Program-made: the position numbers and the translations under genes
Assembly (NCBI GenBank): GCA_009746045.1
Contig: RPFO01000164.1
Span: forward strand, 3,046,874-3,110,873
Direction of reading: 5' to 3'
DNA length: 64,000 bases
Source: Mesostigma viride
Lineage: Eukaryota > Streptophyta > Mesostigmatophyceae > Mesostigmatales > Mesostigmataceae
Shown: piece after piece, positions 34,806-62,226 of the stretch
Layout: each line of letters begins with the position of its first letter
How positions within the stretch are numbered: position 1 is the first letter of the stretch
Notes under the pieces: generated by a model
Told to the model about the DNA's origin: nothing
What the model saw: only the letters and a program-made list of their open reading frames with translations
The model's database searches: none

Positions 34806-36719
34806 GATCCTGTGCCACAATTCCGAAGGCTATACTAGAGGCAGATCCATTTTCATTTCATGCACTACGCTGTAGGATCGATGTATGCTCACGTGATGCA
34901 AACACCTGCTGTAATGAATTCATGATAGGAACTCGTGTTGACGACACGATGCTCATTGACATGCCATGGCCGCAGCTGATGCGTGGCAAGTGCAAGATGG
35001 CAAGCTAGTGGGCTAGCTATGAAGGCCCAAAATCATTTAGCTTGCGTGCTACTACCGAGTATGTATGGCATGGCCGGGTGCGCGTGGAAAAGAGCTTGCT
35101 GGATATATAGCCCATCGTTAATTCGCTAGCTATAGCTGGGCTGTGCTAGGCAAGTACATAGTAGTATGTGACAGTGTGTATATATACACAATTTAACAAC
35201 ATAGGACTCGCATCGTAGTATAGCGCATGGTTAGTCCATCAAACCCTGTACCCTCTAGTGCATCCCCAACACTTGTCTATCTATCATGCACTGCATGACG
35301 TGCGCATGAAAATTCCATCGCACTGTGCACGTACAAAATGACATGTATACACTATGCAAATAGTAAAATTATTTTAATGGACAATATACATGCGATGTAT
35401 GCATGCGCATGGCAGCCATGTGTGTCTCAACGGCTATATAAAGGTATCCAGAAGAGGAGTGCCTGATCAGAATATAAAGGTATCCAGAAGCCTACAGCTG
35501 CTGCACTGGCCACCTTGCTGTGTACTGGACCTACTTCACTAAGGCTGCATATGAGCACATATGTGTGCAAGCACATATGTATGCCTGCACGATGTCATTG
35601 CATTTCACGTTTCCGGCCAGCATGTACCATTATCATCCAGTATTGCACGCACTGGTTAAATCAAGCATCACATGCCACTGAATCAACCATACGCGTAACG
35701 CAGTATATATATACATGCCAAATCACATGCATGTTATCATGCATCATGAACTCTTGGTACTGCTTGGGATAACACTTGGGTCCTCACGTGCGGACCCAAG
35801 ATTGTGGTTGCTGACATATATGATATCACTGGTCGAGGTCGCACGAAATGTTTGACTGCAGGCCAATGCTAGACTTTTAAGCTGGGTCTGTCACTTGCAC
35901 AATCAATCAGAACGAACCGCAGTTCGGGGGAGACACGCGCAACATGTCTCGAGTCATTTGCAAGGCTGCAACGGAAAGCATCGAGATCAGTATTAGAGAC
36001 TAAACCACGCCCTTATTATATATACTGACCTATCTGCATGCAAGGACATACATACATGCGTAAGAAGACATCCGGCCGGGGGTGCGACATGTGTGGGATG
36101 CCAGCACAACAACTATGCACCCTGAACTGGGTAAACCGCCTGGTGGATAAAACCACCACAAAGCAACTTCCAACAGGATGTACTCAGTACAAGTGTGGTT
36201 CCAGGAAGTGGCAAGTGCGAAATACTACCCGCACGGGGAGGCCCATTGGTGTAGTTGTCAACAACAAGGAGTCATGACTGGAAACTGGCCATCCATCGAA
36301 GATGGCCATGTACTAAGATTCAGCTAAAATTCCATCAGATCGACAAAAGGCAATTGCACGGAACCTATGAATAAAAAGGAAAAGAATGTCGTAAAATTTT
36401 GCGGGAGGCCTGAGCAGCCGGGATTACTAGCGGAATTTTGGCATAATAGGCGTGCCGGGGTTCAACTGTTGACACTGCATGGTTGAGGTGCGCAAAAGAA
36501 TCTTGCCTCATAACACTGCCATGCCCCATGCGATGTCTCCAGCCTGTGATGTCTATCTAAAAACCTACCTGAAGGCATACCACACAATGGGCAAGCAGTA
36601 CACTCTTGACAAGGACCTTGAAAATCTTTTTTCAGCATGCAGTGCAGAGTGCGTGCATCTAAGCGGAGCTTGTTGGCGGTGGGAACACAAGATACCCTGG
36701 GAGGGTATACCAGCTTCTC
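34806..36719. other. Unassigned region between the duplication and PCY-B
   Basis: AT-richer DNA with many GCATGC/CATGCA motifs and short TATA runs. I see no gene or recognisable element. The PCY-B 3' end may lie in it. Confidence 0.5.
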
Positions 36720-39700
36720 CTACTGTACACTACTGTCAGTTCTGGTGGGAGGGCAAAGGAAAGCGCTGATAAACGCACCAACATGGATCTCGAACTTCAT
36801 GCCTAGCTGGCAGTGGCCAGGGACCCCACAGGCAAAATAGTAGTCACCTGCATGGGGGGCATTCATAATCAAGCGTCCAGGTGGGGCAATAAGCGCAAAC
36901 TCAGGGCCGCGTTGCTCAGGCTAGATCCACATTATCATGCACAAGCAAACCCAACAAGATCCAACCACTGCATCTCTAATTTAATAAGCCTCAAGAGCTT
37001 ATACAAGGGGTTGCCTTTGTCAACCATCGCCTATCTACTTTAATAAGCCTAAACAGCTTAATAAACAAGGGGTTGCCTTGCCAAGGCATAGTTTGCCCGA
37101 ATGAAACACTGCTCGCAGTACAGGTTGAAGCCAGGAGTATCAGGCTGCTAGCGACCCAACATGCTCCTGCCAAGCACCTTGGAACGCATTCACGCCTTCC
37201 AGGTAATCATGCCCAGCCCATCATCTCCACGGATGCCGTGCAACCAGTCATGTGCCTCATTGTCAAGATCTGTGTGGGGAAGCACGTAACCATCGCAGCA
37301 CTCGTGCTGGATCGAGCGGATCCCATTCCGTCGGAACAGGCCCAGCTATTCCCACACTTGTGATGGCGCAGGGGTATATAACACGCAGCACTACTTGCCA
37401 GGTGCGGGCAGGGGGATGCGATGCACCGTGGAAGTGTCCGAGGTGGGGGGGAATCGCTGCAGGGCACCATTTGCAGTGAAGTCGCAAGCATCCAGCGACG
37501 CCTCGTCGGGCAGAGCCCAGATGCTGTGAGGGAGGCCGGCGGGCTGTTGGGGGACTGTGCGTGACACGATACGTGAAGGGAGAGAGTATGACGACGTACA
37601 TCATGAGAAAAGATCGCAGAAGAAGCGTAGCCGGCATTCGAGTCACCATCAGATACCCCACATCAGCCTATGGCTAGCGCTTGGCTAGTGCAGGCTGCAG
37701 CACACGTCGACCAGGGTTCGAGGGGCGACCCCTGCCAGCCTCGTTGCCACTGCTTGGCATGCAGGCCAAGGGGCAAAGGCAGAGGCCTGGACATACGTGA
37801 GAAGGCCACTCCATCTCTCCCCCCGCGCCATAACAGATAAAGGGATGGGGCAAAGTCTTGGTCAACATTGCCCTGACAGTCACCGACTACAGGCTCTGAC
37901 CAACCCCCTTCTAACAGGTTGATGCAGGACAATCCCTCCACTGCTGCACCGCTCAACTGTGGAGAGCCGGAGAGGATTTGTCTAAGGAGCAGGCCAGCGA
38001 GTCAAGGGCCTCGCCCTGTGTGATACAGCGGTGATGCAGACACCCACGTGGCCAGCACCGCAGGGGGTCATCCCCACACCAACACGTACCGCCTCTTCCA
38101 CTGGGTGCAGAGAGCCGAGGGTGCAGGCAGCCACCTAGCGCGAAACAATGCCCTATCAATGCCACTGGCAGCTGCCCACTCACTTGGCTCCCCCATCTCA
38201 AAGTCGGCAGCGTCCCCCGCCGACTCCTGCACGTCGAAGCCTGCGCGCGTAAGGCCGTTGGGAGGAGAGATAAACATTTGACCGTTGACGATGAAAACCA
38301 TGCAGTTTCTATATCATGACGACTATATCTAATGGGTCAGGGCAACCACAGCCATCGAGATGGCGACAGTCAAACAGGAGGGAGTTGGGTAAGAACGCCG
38401 GTATGCAAGCTTTACTGAAATGATCATAATCGAGCAGCAGTGTCTCTTGTTTCCCATTCAGATTGCCATCGGGGAAATAAACATACACCATGGGGGCGAC
38501 GACTTGATGTGGGACGAATTCCAGGAGGATACTCCGGCTCCCCGAATCCGACAGTCAAGGCTGCTGCACCGATTATTGACGGGAACCCGAAACGGGGACG
38601 CTAAGCTACAGCTCGGCTTACCACACCGCAATAGGGATCCACAGCATGGAGCCTATTAATCAATAAGTAGGGAAAGGCCCCTACTATTTGAACCCTCCTA
38701 TTTCTTGCACCGTACTGCCCACTTGTCTAGAGTCGGGGCTCAGGGGGAAAAAAGCGTGCATCCATTAGGTGTGCTGGACCCCCCCCCTCACGACTCTCAA
38801 GCCAAGGGCTCCACACAGCGCGGCTGACGCTGCGTGGTGACCACGGTCACTAGACGGGTCGGCATTATGAGTAGCCTGTGCCTGCGTGCCTGTGTGTGGT
38901 GGCCCGCATAATACTCCAGACTACGTATATTCAGTGGTACGCTAGCAGGGCTTATATACACATCAGCCCTAGTAAGTGATAACCCTAGTAAGTGATAACC
39001 CTAATAAGTGATAACACTGGCTTGAGAATAGAGAATATCGATGCCACGCAGGCGAAAACCAAAGGACAGAGGAAACGAACAATTTAGTTTAGATCACAAC
39101 ATGCGGCATTTAGTTTAGATCACAACATGCGGCATTTAGTTTTGATCACAACATGCAACATACTCTGCGCGGCGCCTGCAGGGGCGGGCGCGGGCGCGGG
39201 CGCGGGACCCGACGGGACTAGCGGCACCGACGCGGGGCCCCACTGGAACTCTGCAGGAAGAAGCAGAGAAGCGGGCAATATATAGCAGTTGCAGGTGGTG
39301 GTGCAAGAGGGAACGGTCAGAAGCTCCTGCGTACCGGCCGTGCAATATTGTGCAGAGGGATGGACATTTCCCATTCGTGCACGCCTCCAGGTAGCCATGG
39401 TGGAGCGGGGCCACGGGCCGTTTGCAACACGATGCGCCCAGGCTCAGTTAAAAGCATCATCGTAAAGCTGGCAGCTGGTGTCACCGTGCAGACACTCGTC
39501 AGGCGACTTGTACCGACACGTGCGACCATGAAAACTATGACCCAAAACTGGCAGGATGTGACAAAGGCAGGTGCAGCAGCCACGAGAGGAACTCGTCGAG
39601 AGACAGAACGGTGCTACTCCTGCGGAGGCGCACTACTTTGCACACATGCTTACGCTGCCTGTGCCTCTTTCGCGCATTGGAATGTGGCATTGAGCCATCG

Positions 39701-42700
39701 ACACAGCAGTATTCTAAGGCACGTTCTAAGGCACGATGGACTGAAGACCAGGGCAGTCGCCTGCCCTGCCCTACTGCGCGAGCCCGACCCCATGTTTCAG
39801 CAAGGCCAAGGTTGCATGGCAGCAACAGCATGCCACTGAATACAAGGAATGGACGTGACTATAGGAGCGTGTGAGAACAAACCTGGATCCACAAACTTTT
39901 CTTCATGGCTGACCCTAGCTGTTGCACAGGTCACCGTTGTGCACGTCGGAGTATTGGCCGGAGTAGCCACACAGGCATGCTATACTGGAATCGGCATGCC
40001 ACAATGCCACGGTAAACTTCGCCAACAAAGTCCTGGAAGCACCCTACCCAAGGGTGGCTGTGTAAAGCCTGTCAGGGAAGACGGACTGCTACACCCCGGA
40101 CCACGGCGCAGATCCTGCATCCCATCTCGTGGGGGCACAGCATCCGAAATAAGGCCAAGCCATACCTGTTTCTAACCACCTACTACACCCTGTCCTTGCG
40201 GCCATAGTGGCGTGATGTCGTCAGCGAGGGCCTAGGGTGAACTAATCAAAAGCACGTGACTGCACGCACGCAGGGTATAGCAGCCCCCAACCCACAAAGT
40301 TCGCAAGTACCTACCCCCAAGAACCACTGATGTGGTTATTCGTGGAAGGCTTCTGTTGCGTACACACACGTGATACATACATCAAACAACGCGCGTGGGT
40401 TTGGTATCTTAATCGATCGATCGATGGGTCTCTGCTGCAACTGATGCAATAGTAGTACATAGCAACCATAGTAGTCTATCAACCATGCGATAGTAGTACA
40501 CAGCAACCACAGTAGTCTATCAACCTTGCGATAGTAGTACATAGCAACCATAGTAGTCTATCAACCATGCGATAGTAGTACATAGCAACGATAGTAGTCT
40601 ATCAACCATGCAATAGTAGTATACAGAAACCATAGGAGATGACCATAGGGGGCATAAGAAACCGCACAAATATGCAAGGTAATCTTGTACTAGCATGGAA
40701 AAATTGATCGACAACCAGAAAACAACATGCATGGTCGAGCCTTCCTCACGTTAAGCGTCAAAACACACACACACACAACACTTTTCCCAATCACATATGT
40801 ATCTCCAGCTCATGGCCTACCCACAGAACCACATGACCTCGTGCTCCCCCCAATAGCTTGTAAACATGTGCGAAAGTTAAGTGAGATGCCTTCGCATTAG
40901 GAGACTCACACAGCCGCGAAATCATGCCAAAGGTCCTATGTTCGATTCCTTGCTGGTAGCTTCTAGGCTTTCTTACTTTCTGTGTTCCGCGGAATCTCAG
41001 ATTTGGGCAGCTAGCGTTTTCACGTTTGTTGCTTTCTGACGACAATGTAAAGATTGGTTGATATTAGTTAGTTTCGGCTACGTCATCTAGATTTATACGT
41101 CACACTACAACCAGATTCCAGCCGTGGTCAACCTGCCTACTTCGGCGATACTAGAATATCGCGTAGGTCCATGCGTAGTACTCCTGCGCACTTAGGTCTA
41201 GTAGTGAGTCATCTTCTATAGATTAAGCAATATCGGACATATTGGCACCCCTCTCCGGTAAAGAGGTTTTTTGCAGTTGGGCTGTTTCGAAACGTTAAGT
41301 GAGATGCCTTCGGATCAGCAGACTCGCATAGCCGCGAAATCATGCCAAAGGTCCTATGTTCGATTCCTTGCTGGTAGCTTCTAGGCTTTCTTACTTTCTG
41401 TGTTCCGCGGAATCTCAGATTTGGGCAGCTAGCGTTTTTTCGTTTGTTGCTTTCTGACGGCAATGTGCCACCCACCCAGCTCGTCGCCCACTTTGGGGTG
41501 CACGCTATCCGCCCAGTCTTGAAAAAACGTCGGGACATCAGGCCACGTCCAAGAGTTGGGGATGCCACCGACGATCCAGACGGTTTGGCCTGCGTACGCC
41601 AGCAATACCACAGAGGATCCGCAGCAATAGCATCATCACGGGCAATGTCAAGCGCGAGCATTCAAACTGAGCAGAGCAGAGGGCAGAGGGCCGAGGGCCG
41701 AGGGCCAAGGGCGGCGGGCCGCGGGCCGCGGGCCGAGGGCCGCGGGCCGCGGGCCGAGGGCGGAGGGCCGAGGGCCGAGGGCGGAGGGCGGAGGGCCGAG
41801 GGCGGAGGGCGGAGGGCCGAGGGCCGAGGGCGGAGGGCCGAGGGCCGAGGGCCGAGGGCGGAGGGCCGAGGGCCGAGGGCCGAGGGCCGAGGGCCGAGGG
41901 CCGAGGGCCGAGGGCAGAGGGCCGAGGGCCGAGGGCCGAGGGCCGAGGGCAGAGGGCAGAGGGCAGAGGGCAGAGGGCACGGCGGGCAGAGGGCAGAGGG
42001 CAGAGGGCAGAGGGCAGAGGGCAGAGGGCAGAGGGCAGAGGGCAGAGGGCAGAGGGCAGAGGGCAGAGGGCAGAGGGCAGAGGGCAGAGGGCAGAGGGCA
42101 GAGGGCAGAGGGCAGAGGGCAGAGGGCAGAGGGCAGAGGGCAGAGGGCAGAGGGCAGAGGGCAGAGGGCAGAGGGCAGAGGGCAGAGGGCAGACGGCAGA
42201 GGGCAGAGGGCAGAGGGCAGAGGGCAGAGGGCAGAGGGCAGAGGGCAGAGGGCAGAGGGCAGAGGGCAGAGGGCAGAGGGCAGAGGGCAGAGGGCAGAGG
42301 GCAGAGGGCAGAGGGCAGAGGGCAGAGGGCAGAGGGCAGAGGGCAGAGGGCAGAGGGCAGAGGGCAGAGGGCAGAGGGCAGAGGGCACGGCGGGCAGAAT
42401 GATGTACAAAAGGAACAGTTTATTGATGCTAGGTAAGCAATTGAAAAAGGAAATAAGGAGCAGCACATGGTCAGATCCTAGCAGCCCCCCAGCTCGTAAG
42501 CAGCCCTTTCCAGACAAGGTCCCTCAAGCTCTCTCCTTCTGCCGAGCACCTTCCCAACATCTAGTAAGCAGTTGATATCAAGTGCCAGGATCACAACATG
42601 CCAGCACGTGCCAGCAACACAGCATGCCAGGCTTCCCAATGGGTTGGCCTTCCCACTCCTGGTTTACCAAAAACAAATTATGTACAGAAAAAGCTCGAGC

Positions 42701-43402
42701 TAATAGCAGACCGGGCGTGCAAGCAGCAACTCGCACTTGTTTGGGTAGTTATGCTCCACTTGCATGATTACCACTGCTGGCATACGTGTCACGTGCCAGC
42801 CACCCTTGTAGGATACGCGCAACTGTTGCAGTCCAGTGGTTTCCTTCCTAGCACTGTCAACAGCGGTGAGCCTGTCCCAAGCAATCCCAATGCTTGCCAC
42901 ATGTGGTAGTACACAAGCATCTATCATCTATCATGCATGTTAAGTGGAGATACAGAGCTAGAACTTGACGTCTAGCTCACTACCATACAAGTACGGCTGG
43001 CCTAGGAGGAAGGGAACGCCCACTGTCAGCGCAACGCCGCCCTTCTTGCAATGCCGGTGGATACGGTTTCAGTGCAGCAAAACAAGCAACACGTCATCCC
43101 TGACGCGTGCATCCCACGATCCCATGATCCGACCAGCGGTTCCAGCTTAGTTAGGACGGCAGGTCTACGGACGTCAGACTCAGAACAGCCAGCAAGCACG
43201 AGGGGATTTTCGTGGAGCAGGTTCAATCTAATTAACATAATCCGAAAGGTATTGGTATTTCCTACTGGAGATTAGAATCCCGTGACGTTTGCTGTGGTGA
43301 CCATGATCGACGTCTCATACCTGCGCATCCGCCTCCTGAAAGAAGCATGACTGCGGACATTGAGACGAAGAGAATCGCCATGCCTCTCCATGATAGCGCC
43401 AT
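36720..43402 (-). CDS. PCY-B: secreted phytocyanin with inserted Ala/Pro and acidic loop
   Basis: Exons on the minus strand are 43402-43321 (signal peptide [20 protein letters not shown]...), 41589-41476 ([28 protein letters not shown]), 39250-39164 ([12 protein letters not shown] then an Ala-Pro run), 38240-38184 ([18 protein letters not shown]), 37554-37399 ([25 protein letters not shown]) and 36847-36779 ([18 protein letters not shown]). All junctions are phase 1. The four type-1 copper ligands of the family (His in PHSIW, Cys in FAC, His in GHC, Met in GM) are all present, so an extracellular blue copper electron carrier is likely. The terminal exon is unresolved: reading past the last GTGCGT donor gives a stop at 36720, the end used here. 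One intron starts with GC (CCTG/GCAAGT). Confidence 0.78.
38966..39152. repeat. Two short tandem arrays in PCY-B intron 3
   Basis: At 38966-39015 a 16-bp unit (AAGTGATAACCCTAGT) is present about three times. At 39089-39152 a 27-bp unit (TTTAGTTTAGATCACAACAT and so on) is present about 2.5 times. Confidence 0.85.
40446..40630. repeat. 41-bp tandem repeat, about 4.5 copies, PCY-B intron 2
   Basis: Units contain ATAGTAGTACATAGCAACC and TAGTCTATCAACCATGCG with few changes. Confidence 0.85.
40865..41045 (+). mobile_element. SINE-like repeat, 5'-truncated copy
   Basis: The copy starts near GTTAAGTGAGATGCC and runs through CATGCCAAAGGTCC, the B-box-like GTTCGATTCC and the end CTTTCTGACGAC. It is nearly identical to the 3' half of the copies ending at 41465 and 50640. 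Confidence 0.75.
41120..41465 (+). mobile_element. SINE-like repeat, full-length copy, next to a PCY-B splice donor
   Basis: About 345 bp, near-identical to 50300-50640. It has the GTAGTACTCCTGCGCAC head and the tRNA-like GTTCGATTCC core. Its end lies about 10 bases inside PCY-B intron 2 from the donor at 41475. I found no convincing target duplication. Confidence 0.72.
41685..42395. repeat. 7-bp (AGAGGGC/CGAGGGC) minisatellite, PCY-B intron 1
   Basis: About 100 units. The first 270 bp mix CGAGGGC, GGAGGGC and AGAGGGC; the rest is almost pure AGAGGGC, interrupted twice by ACGGCGGGC. Confidence 0.95.
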
Positions 43403-44798
43403 TTTAAACTCTCACAGCGCCGCCGTGAGTGTGCCTGAAGATTGGAACCGCACAAACAAAAGAGTGGCAGCGAAAATCATATTCAGTAAGCCATGTAACG
43501 GCATATGATGCATGGCAAACAAGCCAAGGACATCGCGCATACCATTACCGCAGTCATTGACGGCATCATGAGCACCATTTCATTATTTTCATGATACGGT
43601 TCAGTCACGTACATAAAAAAATTCACGTAACGGCGGGTCCAACTGGGAAGTTATGTCGTTCCACGGGTCGGAAATGCCCGGATATTATTCCACGCGTTTT
43701 CCATCCCACACGCACTCCCCGACAAATACTTTTAGGCAGCGTCAATGGCCATGATGAGGATGCATCTTTCTGACAAAGCCTGTGCATCTGGCGCATGGAA
43801 GTTTCCACAGACATTGAAGGTCAATAAAAGTATAGGCCCGTGGGTAACCCGTGGTCGGCGATCGATAGTGCGGCCCGGTATATTGGACATTTCCCATTAC
43901 GGTACTCATGGGCGCGGCCATCATTATTGCAAACGCTGACACGTGCCTGCATGCCGCGCGTCACCAGCGTGCACGCCAAGACACCAAGCTTATGCCACGT
44001 GCACACGGTATTCTGTTATGCTGCCAAGTGTATATCTAGGAAAGAAAGCCTGCCCACTGCCCATTGCGTTGTTGACAGTTGGCGCCCTGTGGCTGTGCCC
44101 CTGCCTCAATGGAGCTAAATGGATTGCAACTGCGAACATGTTCCTAGAGACCTACAGCAGTAAGACCTGCAGGCGATGGGTTAGACCCAGCGAGCGCGAG
44201 CGTGGCTGGGCAAGCGGCTATACATGCTGCTATAAAGCCTAGGAATGGAATAACATGATTGTATGTTTACCAGACGTGGCAACCGGCAACGGACTTACTG
44301 AGCTACGGCGACCAGCAGAGTACCCGATCAAGACGACGTTGCCAGCGTTGAGCAGCGTAGGACAAGACGCCAAATTGAAAATGGCATGGCAGAATGCCAG
44401 ATGCACAGGCCCGCGTCAGGCTGATGCACAGCCAACCGGGCGCTTCCAAGCTTCAGCATCCGCCGATTTCGCTGCGCTAGCTTGTTTACGACATGGGCAG
44501 TTTCGGCCCGGCCCTGGTTTCATTAACTACCACGGCTTCGTACCGCGTGCAGTTGTAAGCATGGCAGCCTAAAACTTTATCAGCCTTAATCCTGCGGAGG
44601 GAGGGCAGGGGAAGGGGGATAAGATTACGGTCCTTGGCTTGTCCATAAAAATTCATAGTTTAATGCTGGTCCACTAGGCCCCTCTAGCTCTAGATCTCTC
44701 TTACTTTTCGGAATGTGTATTGCCATTGTTCATCGCGGTGCTGCCTGCGTTCTGATGACCAGGGTCGTCCTCGGCAGCCTCCTCGGTCTCTGTGAAGC
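43403..44798. promoter_or_regulatory. Divergent intergenic region between PCY-B and PCY-C
   Basis: These 1.4 kb lie between the start codons of two divergent paralogues and should hold both promoters. No known motif stands out and no gene is recognised. Confidence 0.5.
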
Positions 44799-59222
<14,424 letters not shown>

Positions 59223-61950
59223 AGTTATATGCCACAACGATAGAATTAACCTAGGATCGCTGTCGGGTGAGATGTTTCTGGCAGTATGATATACGCCTGG
59301 CAGGCCTCAGTGCCTTTTATAGTTTTCTCAGTGCATCAAACATCTTAGCCGTTATATACTAGCATGGCCAAATTGATCGATCGAAATGGGTCGGATGTGC
59401 TTGGTGGGTTGGGCGTGTGGGTGATGGGATGGGTAGCTCCTGAATTGCGCACAGGCTGCTGCCGATATGCACATATGCTGCGTGGCGCAATATAATACTT
59501 GTCACAACTAGTCGTTGTTTCCAGTCATATGGAACTAGCTAGGACAGGCAGCACGAGAATGCTGTCTCACATGCCATTAATGCTATGCTCTTGTAATCGC
59601 GCTTGCAATCGCACTTGTAATGGCTTGTAATGGCGCTTGTAATTGCGCTTGTGATTGCGCCTGTAATGGCGCTTGTATCTAGCGTTGGTGGCTTCACCGG
59701 ATGCGTCTCTGTCTCATATGCACAAACCTGGCTCACAACGGTGGCCTATGCGAGCTCCCGTTCCCATCCCGCGCCTTGGACCGCCCTGATCATCTGCATG
59801 TGCAATGCGGCACTGAGGGCATAAGCACTGAGGTCCATGCAACCGCACTGAGGTGTGTATGCTCCCGGTGTTATATCTCATGCTGATCAACACTACATGC
59901 ATTCACGTACTTGCATGCATCATGGTGCCCAGCATTGTGGTGGCATATCACAAACAAAGGCAACGTTCCGCATACCGTACTGATCATAGGTACCGTTTGC
60001 ACGTGCGATACCAGCTGACTGTGAGCAAGTGCTTGATAACGCGCCTATCATGAATGTGGCGGGAATCCATTAATTGACTAACACCTAAGTGCGTCACGCG
60101 GGTGCCAGTACAGAGTAAAGGGACCTTCAACCCCTCTATACACAACGCGGAGGGAGGGCGCACTAACTTCTCTCACCGCCACAGAGCTCTCTCTCTCCAC
60201 CGATTGGTGCCGCCGGGGCGCAACACTATGGGTGCAATACAACCATGCAACACCGTAGGTAGGCTGACACATAGCTTGTATGCGGGAATCCATGGTCCAT
60301 GTTAGTCCACTATATGCTAATTCAATTATGATCCTGGCCAAGCTGACTCTCCCTTGTCAATATGGGGACACCTGCGTGACTTTCTCCTGACCTTGCAGTT
60401 GGTTGAAGGATTGATCTAGCCTTGCTGCATCAGGAGCTACATCGCGGTCCAGTGGCTACATTAACCCGATGATGAGCTCTACATTGATGTCACACATATG
60501 CCACAGCCTTGAAATAAGACACGAGCTGATATGGGCACCACGCTTATGTAGCCCAGCCCAGGGACTGTTTTTCTATCTTGGGGATCGCGGCTTCCAAGCA
60601 TGAGATGCACCGGCCATGCAAAGTAATGGATGCTTGTTGTATACAAGGTTTGTGCTCAATTGATCGAGATCATTTCCTTGACCATGACGTGCCCAGCTAT
60701 ACAGTTGTCTCCTTGATACAGAGATGCTGGTGCAGAACTAGCCAAGTAGCTGGGGGACGTTCTCGCCATTCTTCCTCATATGGCCTATGTATACGAGGCC
60801 AAAAAGGAGCTGCAGCCCCCGGCCTATGCTGTCGTGCATGACATGCAGGCTCGCCCATGCATGGTTTGGTAATCAATCGCCAACAGTTCTTTGTGGTTGC
60901 CACTAGAGCTAGGTACACCATGTGAGTGTTGCGGCCCGACCCTTTGTCGAACGGGCGCACAGGTTAGAGTGTAGTAATCTGGGGACGTAAGAGCTAGTGA
61001 GTAAATGTAAGCCATGCCACAAACTGCTCTATTATATAATCGGTGCAAGTGTTCAATATCTGCACATGGCTGGTGCAAGGGTTGAAGCTGATCAATCGAT
61101 TTGATGTACATGTTGGTTTACGTCACATGGCCGGCCGTACATCAATCATGTCGCTCTAGCATGGCGCCATGCAATACCATGCGCTGGATCTATAGGCTTG
61201 TGTGGGTATCTATATATGGGCATTAGGCGGCTTGATTTCCTTGGCCCATTCACTCATTTATATATGTGCATGCCTCTGTCCGTTGGGAGAGTTGTACGGT
61301 GTACCAACTTTTTGATTAGGTACCGGCTTTTCATCCCTGATTGATGTGCACACTGAAAAAGCAGCTAGCTAGGGGGCTGGGACCGCCACCCCCTTCTCTA
61401 GTCACTGCTTGAAAAAGTACGTGCTCGCGCTACGTGTTTCAACACGCAGGTACTTGTGCCAGCTGCAGCCTTACACAACAACAGCTACTACCGGCAAGGT
61501 AGTAGTTGCTAGTATAAGCTACAACACGGCTACATGTAGTGAGGCCGGCCGGTCGGCCGGCCGGACCCGACGCTCATGCATGTAAATAAAATCATGGCGA
61601 ATTACAACACAATAGGTAATTTTAGAATTAGCGAGCCACCGACTACCGGCTACGGCCGACTAGCACTGAGTAGTATTGTAAGGCAACAGGCGGGGGCAGT
61701 TATAGTTTTGACAATTGTATTTTAACTGACCCGCACGTATGCTCATCAGTTGAAACTCATATTAGCTCACCAGACAAAAGTATATCTGCTTGCCGAGCCA
61801 GGTTGTGCACAGCCCTGCTCATTGATTTGCGCACTGACATCTGGCCATAGCCAGGCGTCGGCAATTCCGGCCGGCTCATGACTGACACTTGCCTGTAGGC
61901 CATATTGCACCCACATGAGGCGGGCCCGGATGTTGGATTGTTTCGAAGGG
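59223..61950. other. Unassigned region after PCY-C
   Basis: At 59592-59665 a short array repeats GCGCTTGTAATG-like units with four TGTAA motifs, possibly the PCY-C poly(A) region. The rest shows no gene. GCATGC-type motifs are frequent, and a run of GGCCGG repeats lies at 61541-61565. Confidence 0.5.
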
Positions 61951-62226
61951 TCCGATTGTGCACCCTGGCTATCTGTCAGTGCCATCCCTGTGGCATCATG
62001 CCTCATACTACAGTAGGCAGCCGCCGGGAATGATCGAGGGGGACCGGGGCTCTTTGCCGGCCCCGCCGGCGGCTCATGCCGGCCCGCTCGCCGCGGCTGC
62101 CGTCCGGTCAGTCCGAGTGTACAGCCGGGCCGGGCGTAGTGCACACACTCACTCAGGGATTACAAGCACTACATATGGTGCTCCGTGACTCCCCAACGGG
62201 AGGACGTGTTTAATTAATTGATTAAT
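61950..62226 (+). mobile_element. 3' end of ORF1-type retroelement, copy E
   Basis: The last 75 bases repeat the 3' terminus of copies A and B: CAGGGATTACAAGCACT, the hairpin with CTCCGTGACTCCCCAACGGG (about 62180-62205) and a TTAATTAATTGATTAA tail. Upstream similarity is weak, so the left boundary is a guess. Confidence 0.6.

Noticed and set aside
38068-38301. A longer PCY-B exon starting at the ATG at 38301
   Set aside because: No phase-1 acceptor precedes it, whereas the acceptor at 38242-38241 gives a 57-bp exon that aligns with PCY-C 51059-51115.
41444-42517. Arg/Gly/Gln-rich or Pro/Ser/Ala-rich proteins
   Set aside because: Product of the 7-bp satellite; both strands are open, and it lies inside PCY-B intron 1.
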